Shown: in pieces, positions 61,537-63,754 of the stretch | Layout: each line of letters opens with the position of its first letter | Position numbering within the stretch: position 1 is the stretch's first letter | Source of the DNA: Rathayibacter tanaceti | Lineage (GTDB): Bacteria; Actinomycetota; Actinomycetes; Actinomycetales; Microbacteriaceae | DNA length: 63,754 nt | Direction: 5' to 3' | NCBI RefSeq assembly: GCF_001634385.1 | Contig: NZ_LIIN01000004.1 | Location: forward strand, 1 to 63,754 | The notes under the pieces: model-generated | The model's input: only the letters and a program-made list of their open reading frames with translations | What the model was told of the DNA's origin: nothing | Databases searched by the model: none | Program-made: the position numbers and the translations under genes

Positions 61537-61542
61537 TAGCGT
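61537..61542 (+). promoter_or_regulatory. -10 box of the leaderless PPOX-family gene
   Basis: TAGCGT lies 7 nt before ATG 61550. Confidence 0.5.
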
Positions 61543-61549
61543 CGCACCC

Positions 61550-62056
61550 ATGACCGACACCGAGATCCCTCCCGCCGACTCCGACGACCGCGCCCAGATC
61601 ATCGAGCTGGTGAAGAGCGCGCGGATCGGGCTGCTCACCACCGTCACCGGGACCGGGCAGCTCGTCAGCCGCCCGCTCGCCGCACAGGACATCGACTTCG
61701 ACGGCGAGCTCTGGTTCTTCACGCAGGATCCCTCACCCAAGGTCGACGACATCCGCGCGAACCCGAGCGTGAACGTGGCGTTCGAGTCGAAGAAGGGCTA
61801 CCTCTCGGTGGCCGGCTCGGCGACCGTCGTGCACGACCCCGCGAAAGTGGACGAGCTGTGGTCTCCCGCGGTCGCCGGCTGGTTCCCCGACGGCAAGGAC
61901 GACCCGAGCGTCGCGCTGATCCGCGTCGAGGCCGAGACGGTGGAACTGTGGGCGAGCGACGAACCGCGCCCCGTGGTGCTGTTCGCGGTCCTCAAGGCCG
62001 CTGTCACAGGCGGCCGGCCCGACGTGGGCGAGAACCGCACCGTCTCCTTCGAGTGA
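61550..62056 (+). CDS. Pyridoxamine-5'-phosphate-oxidase-fold protein (general stress protein 26-like)
   Basis: The 168-aa split-barrel flavin-binding protein has LVKSARIGLLTTVTGTGQLV, SRPLAAQDIDFDGELWFFT and VNVAFESKKGYLSVAGSA. The family binds FMN, FAD or F420; the cofactor and substrate here are not predictable. It is probably leaderless. Confidence 0.88.
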   Translation: MTDTEIPPADSDDRAQIIELVKSARIGLLTTVTGTGQLVSRPLAAQDIDFDGELWFFTQDPSPKVDDIRANPSVNVAFESKKGYLSVAGSATVVHDPAKVDELWSPAVAGWFPDGKDDPSVALIRVEAETVELWASDEPRPVVLFAVLKAAVTGGRPDVGENRTVSFE

Positions 62057-62136
62057 TCCTCCCCTCCGCGAGACGCCGCGTGTGACAGCCGCGCGGCGTG
62101 GTTCCGTTCCCACGCTGCGTCCCGCAGGCAGTGCCG

Positions 62137-62864
62137 TCAGGCTCCGCCGAAGCGCTCCGTGCGGACGCGCTCGGGGGCGTGGCCCTGGTCGACCAGGGCG
62201 GTGCGACCGCCTCGACGAACGACGTCGGGCCGCAGACATAGACGGTGGGCTCGAGCGAGGCCGGGAGCACGGCGGCCGCGAGCAGGTCCGGAGTAACGCG
62301 GCCGGCCGGGCGCGCCCCACCCGTCGGCGCCACCCGGGTGAACACGCGGTCCACTGTGACCCCGCCCGAGGCCGCCGAACGCTCGGCGAGCGCCGCCAGC
62401 TCCTCGCGGTAGTAGACGAACGCGGGCGAGCGCACGGAGTAGAGCAGCTGCATCCGCGCCGCGCTCCCGGCCCGCACGTGCTCGCGCGCCATCGCCATCA
62501 GCGGCACCACGCCGCTCCCGCCGGCGATGAGCTGGACCGGTTCGGTCTGCTCGGGGCGCCAGACGAACCAGCCGCCGACCGGCCCGCGGACCTCGAGCCG
62601 GTCACCCGGCTCCAGAGCGTCGACCAGGTACGGCGAGACCTCGCCGTCGTCGAGCCGCTCGATCGCCAGCTCGACCCGCTCGCCCTCGGCGGGCGCGCCG
62701 ATCGAGTACGAGCGGCTCGCCTGATAGCCGTCGGGAGCGGTCAAGCGCACGTCGAGGTGCTGCCCGGCGAGGTGGCCGGGCCAGCCGGGAACGCGGAGCG
62801 AGAGCAGGCGCGCGGTGGGCGTGAGCGGAGTGACCGACTCGGCCACCGCCTCCGTCCAGATCAC
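62137..62864 (-). CDS. FAD-binding oxidoreductase/ferredoxin reductase-like (frameshifted here)
   Basis: The 242-aa flavin reductase has a FAD motif (SRSYSIGAP) and a NAD(P)-binding part (LIAGGSGVVPLMAMAREH, VYVCGPTSFVEAV). The last residues (LVDQGHAPERVRTERFGGA) are in another frame, one base being missing near 62203. The GTG start overlaps the stop of the sulfite-oxidase-like gene as GTGA. It probably passes electrons between NAD(P)H and that molybdoprotein (inference). Confidence 0.87.
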
Positions 62865-63444
62865 CAGTAGCGCTCCTCCTTCCACGGGTCCCCGTGCATG
62901 TGGTAGCCGTTCTGCTCCCAGAAGCCGGGCTCGTCGCCCGGCATCAGGCGCAGCGTCCTGACCCATTTGGCGCTCTTCCAAAAGTAAAGGTGCGGCACCA
63001 GAAGCCGTGCCGGGCCACCGTGCTCGGCGGCGAGCGGCTTCCCGTCGAACTCGGTCGCGACCCACGCCTTCCCGCCCCGGATCTCCGCGAGCGGGAGGTT
63101 GGTGGTGTAACCGCCGAAGCTCTGCGCCATCACGAAGCCGGCGTCGCTCTCAATGCCCTCGAGCAGGGTGTCGACCGAGACTCCTCGCCAGCTCGTGCCG
63201 AGCTTCGACCATCGCGTGACGCAGTGGATGTCGGTGTGCACGTCCTCGTGGGGCAGGGCGGCGAACTGCTCCCAGCTCCACCGTCGGACGCGGACGGACC
63301 GGCGTCGATCGAGAAGGCCCACTCGTGGATGTTCGGGGTCGACCCGACCGAGAGGACGGGGAAGCCGTTCTCGAGGTACTGACCCGGCGGGAGGTCCGGA
63401 TTCGTCTCCCTCTTCCCGAAGAAACCCCGGGTGATGATGCCCAT
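62861..63444 (-). CDS. Sulfite-oxidase-like molybdopterin protein (frameshifted here)
   Basis: A short molybdopterin-binding oxidoreductase, starting MGIITRGFFGKRE with PPGQYLENGFPVLSVG. The presumed Mo-ligand Cys is in DIHCVTRWSKLG. The frame breaks in the segment WAFSIDAG-VRVRRWSWEQF near 63296. The repaired length is 194 aa, normal for this actinobacterial subgroup. No signal peptide is visible, so a cytoplasmic site is likely. It is the first gene of a two-gene operon with the reductase. Confidence 0.87.
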
Positions 63445-63578
63445 GTCCGCCCTCGTCCTCGGGGCTGCGCCCCGGCTCGCTGGATACCGCTCGTCGCGCT
63501 CACGCTACCGCCCGCCCGGCCGCCGCTACAGCATCGGGGCCGCTCCGGCGAGCCCGGGACGGTGTCGGAGGTCGGTGC

Positions 63579-63584
63579 CAGGAT
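63579..63584 (+). promoter_or_regulatory. -10 box of the leaderless M4 protease gene
   Basis: CAGGAT lies 6 nt before ATG 63591. Confidence 0.4.
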
Positions 63585-63590
63585 CGGGAC

Positions 63591-63754
63591 ATGAGACGAA
63601 CCGTCGTGCCGCCGTACCTCCTCGTCCGCATCGCCCGCCTCGACGACCCGGCGTTCGCCAGGGCCGCGCGGGCCGCGAGCCGCTCCCTCGAGCAGGACGT
63701 GCCCTTCCGCCGCGTCCGGCCCGGCGAGCCCTCCCCCGACCGCGGTGCGCCGAC
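63591..63754 (+). CDS. Start of an M4-family (protealysin-like) metalloprotease, partial
   Basis: Only 54 codons are inside the window. The start MRRTVVPPYLLVRIARLDD carries the PPYLL-type motif of the short propeptide of protealysin-like M4 proteases. No signal peptide is seen. The catalytic HExxH would lie beyond the right edge, so the assignment rests on the propeptide motif alone. Confidence 0.6.
   Translation, partial: MRRTVVPPYLLVRIARLDDPAFARAARAASRSLEQDVPFRRVRPGEPSPDRGAP

Noticed and set aside
48600-63754. Prophage, integrative element or CRISPR array in the accessory right-hand part
   Set aside because: No integrase, transposase, phage structural gene, attachment repeat or spaced repeat array was found. 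Base composition and codon use match the rest of the window.

Overview
The window is chromosomal DNA from a high-GC Gram-positive bacterium. Codon third positions are almost all G or C, genes are densely packed with many ATGA/GTGA stop-start overlaps, and many start codons lie 6-8 nt after a TANNNT box, as in actinobacterial leaderless mRNAs. Gene content and order fit an actinobacterium, most likely the family Microbacteriaceae: ftsK-pgsA-cinA-clgR-DUF3046-recA-recX-miaB-miaA-dapF-hflX, infC-rpmI-rplT, pheST, argCJBDF-H, a PriA-type hisA, and thyX with dapA and dapB. The family assignment is an inference from synteny and style; no rRNA or tRNA gene lies inside the window.

Layout. 1-0.5 kb: non-coding, with strong promoter-like sequences reading off the left edge, followed by tyrS. 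1.8-3.2 kb: an apparently autoregulated SatD-like/HTH gene plus a membrane protein. 3.2-10.9 kb: a leftward arginine operon (argC-J-B-D-F-H), a 46-residue membrane protein and a 3-methyladenine DNA glycosylase. 10.9-14.5 kb: pheST. 14.7-18.1 kb: a glutamate-type ABC transporter (gluABCD). 18.2-20.4 kb: an RNA methyltransferase and infC-rpmI-rplT. 20.8-25.2 kb: DUF1844, SseB-like, priA-hisH-hisB and hisC. 25.3-26.7 kb: divergent LysM gene and lexA around SOS boxes. 26.7-30.1 kb: metF-metE. 30.3-43.2 kb: the conserved block from hflX to ftsK, including recA-recX with a LexA box. 43.1-48.6 kb: a remnant of an RNase J gene, dapA, thyX, a thioredoxin/DUF4395 pair, an epimerase and dapB. 48.7-55.3 kb: a GNAT protein, a phosphatase, an M16 protease, and an alpha-glucosidase flanked by two aldo/keto reductases. 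55.4-63.7 kb: pnp and rpsO separated by small accessory genes and a decayed MFS gene, then a PPOX-like protein, a sulfite-oxidase-like protein with its reductase, and the start of an M4 protease.

Sequence quality matters here. At least twelve single-base frameshifts interrupt otherwise intact conserved genes (satD-like, argF, argJ, pheT, hflX, miaB, ftsK twice, dapB, M16 protease, FAD reductase, sulfite-oxidase-like). Several of these genes are essential in most bacteria, so most shifts are probably consensus errors. I give those genes their full extents and note each shift.

I found no CRISPR array, prophage, insertion sequence or biosynthetic cluster. The best leads are: an alpha-glucosidase whose catalytic Glu is Gln, next to two aldo/keto reductases with eroded catalytic residues; RNase J reduced to its first ~45 codons in a conserved locus; a large perfect hairpin in the leader of the SOS-linked LysM gene; and the near-uniform leaderless promoter architecture.
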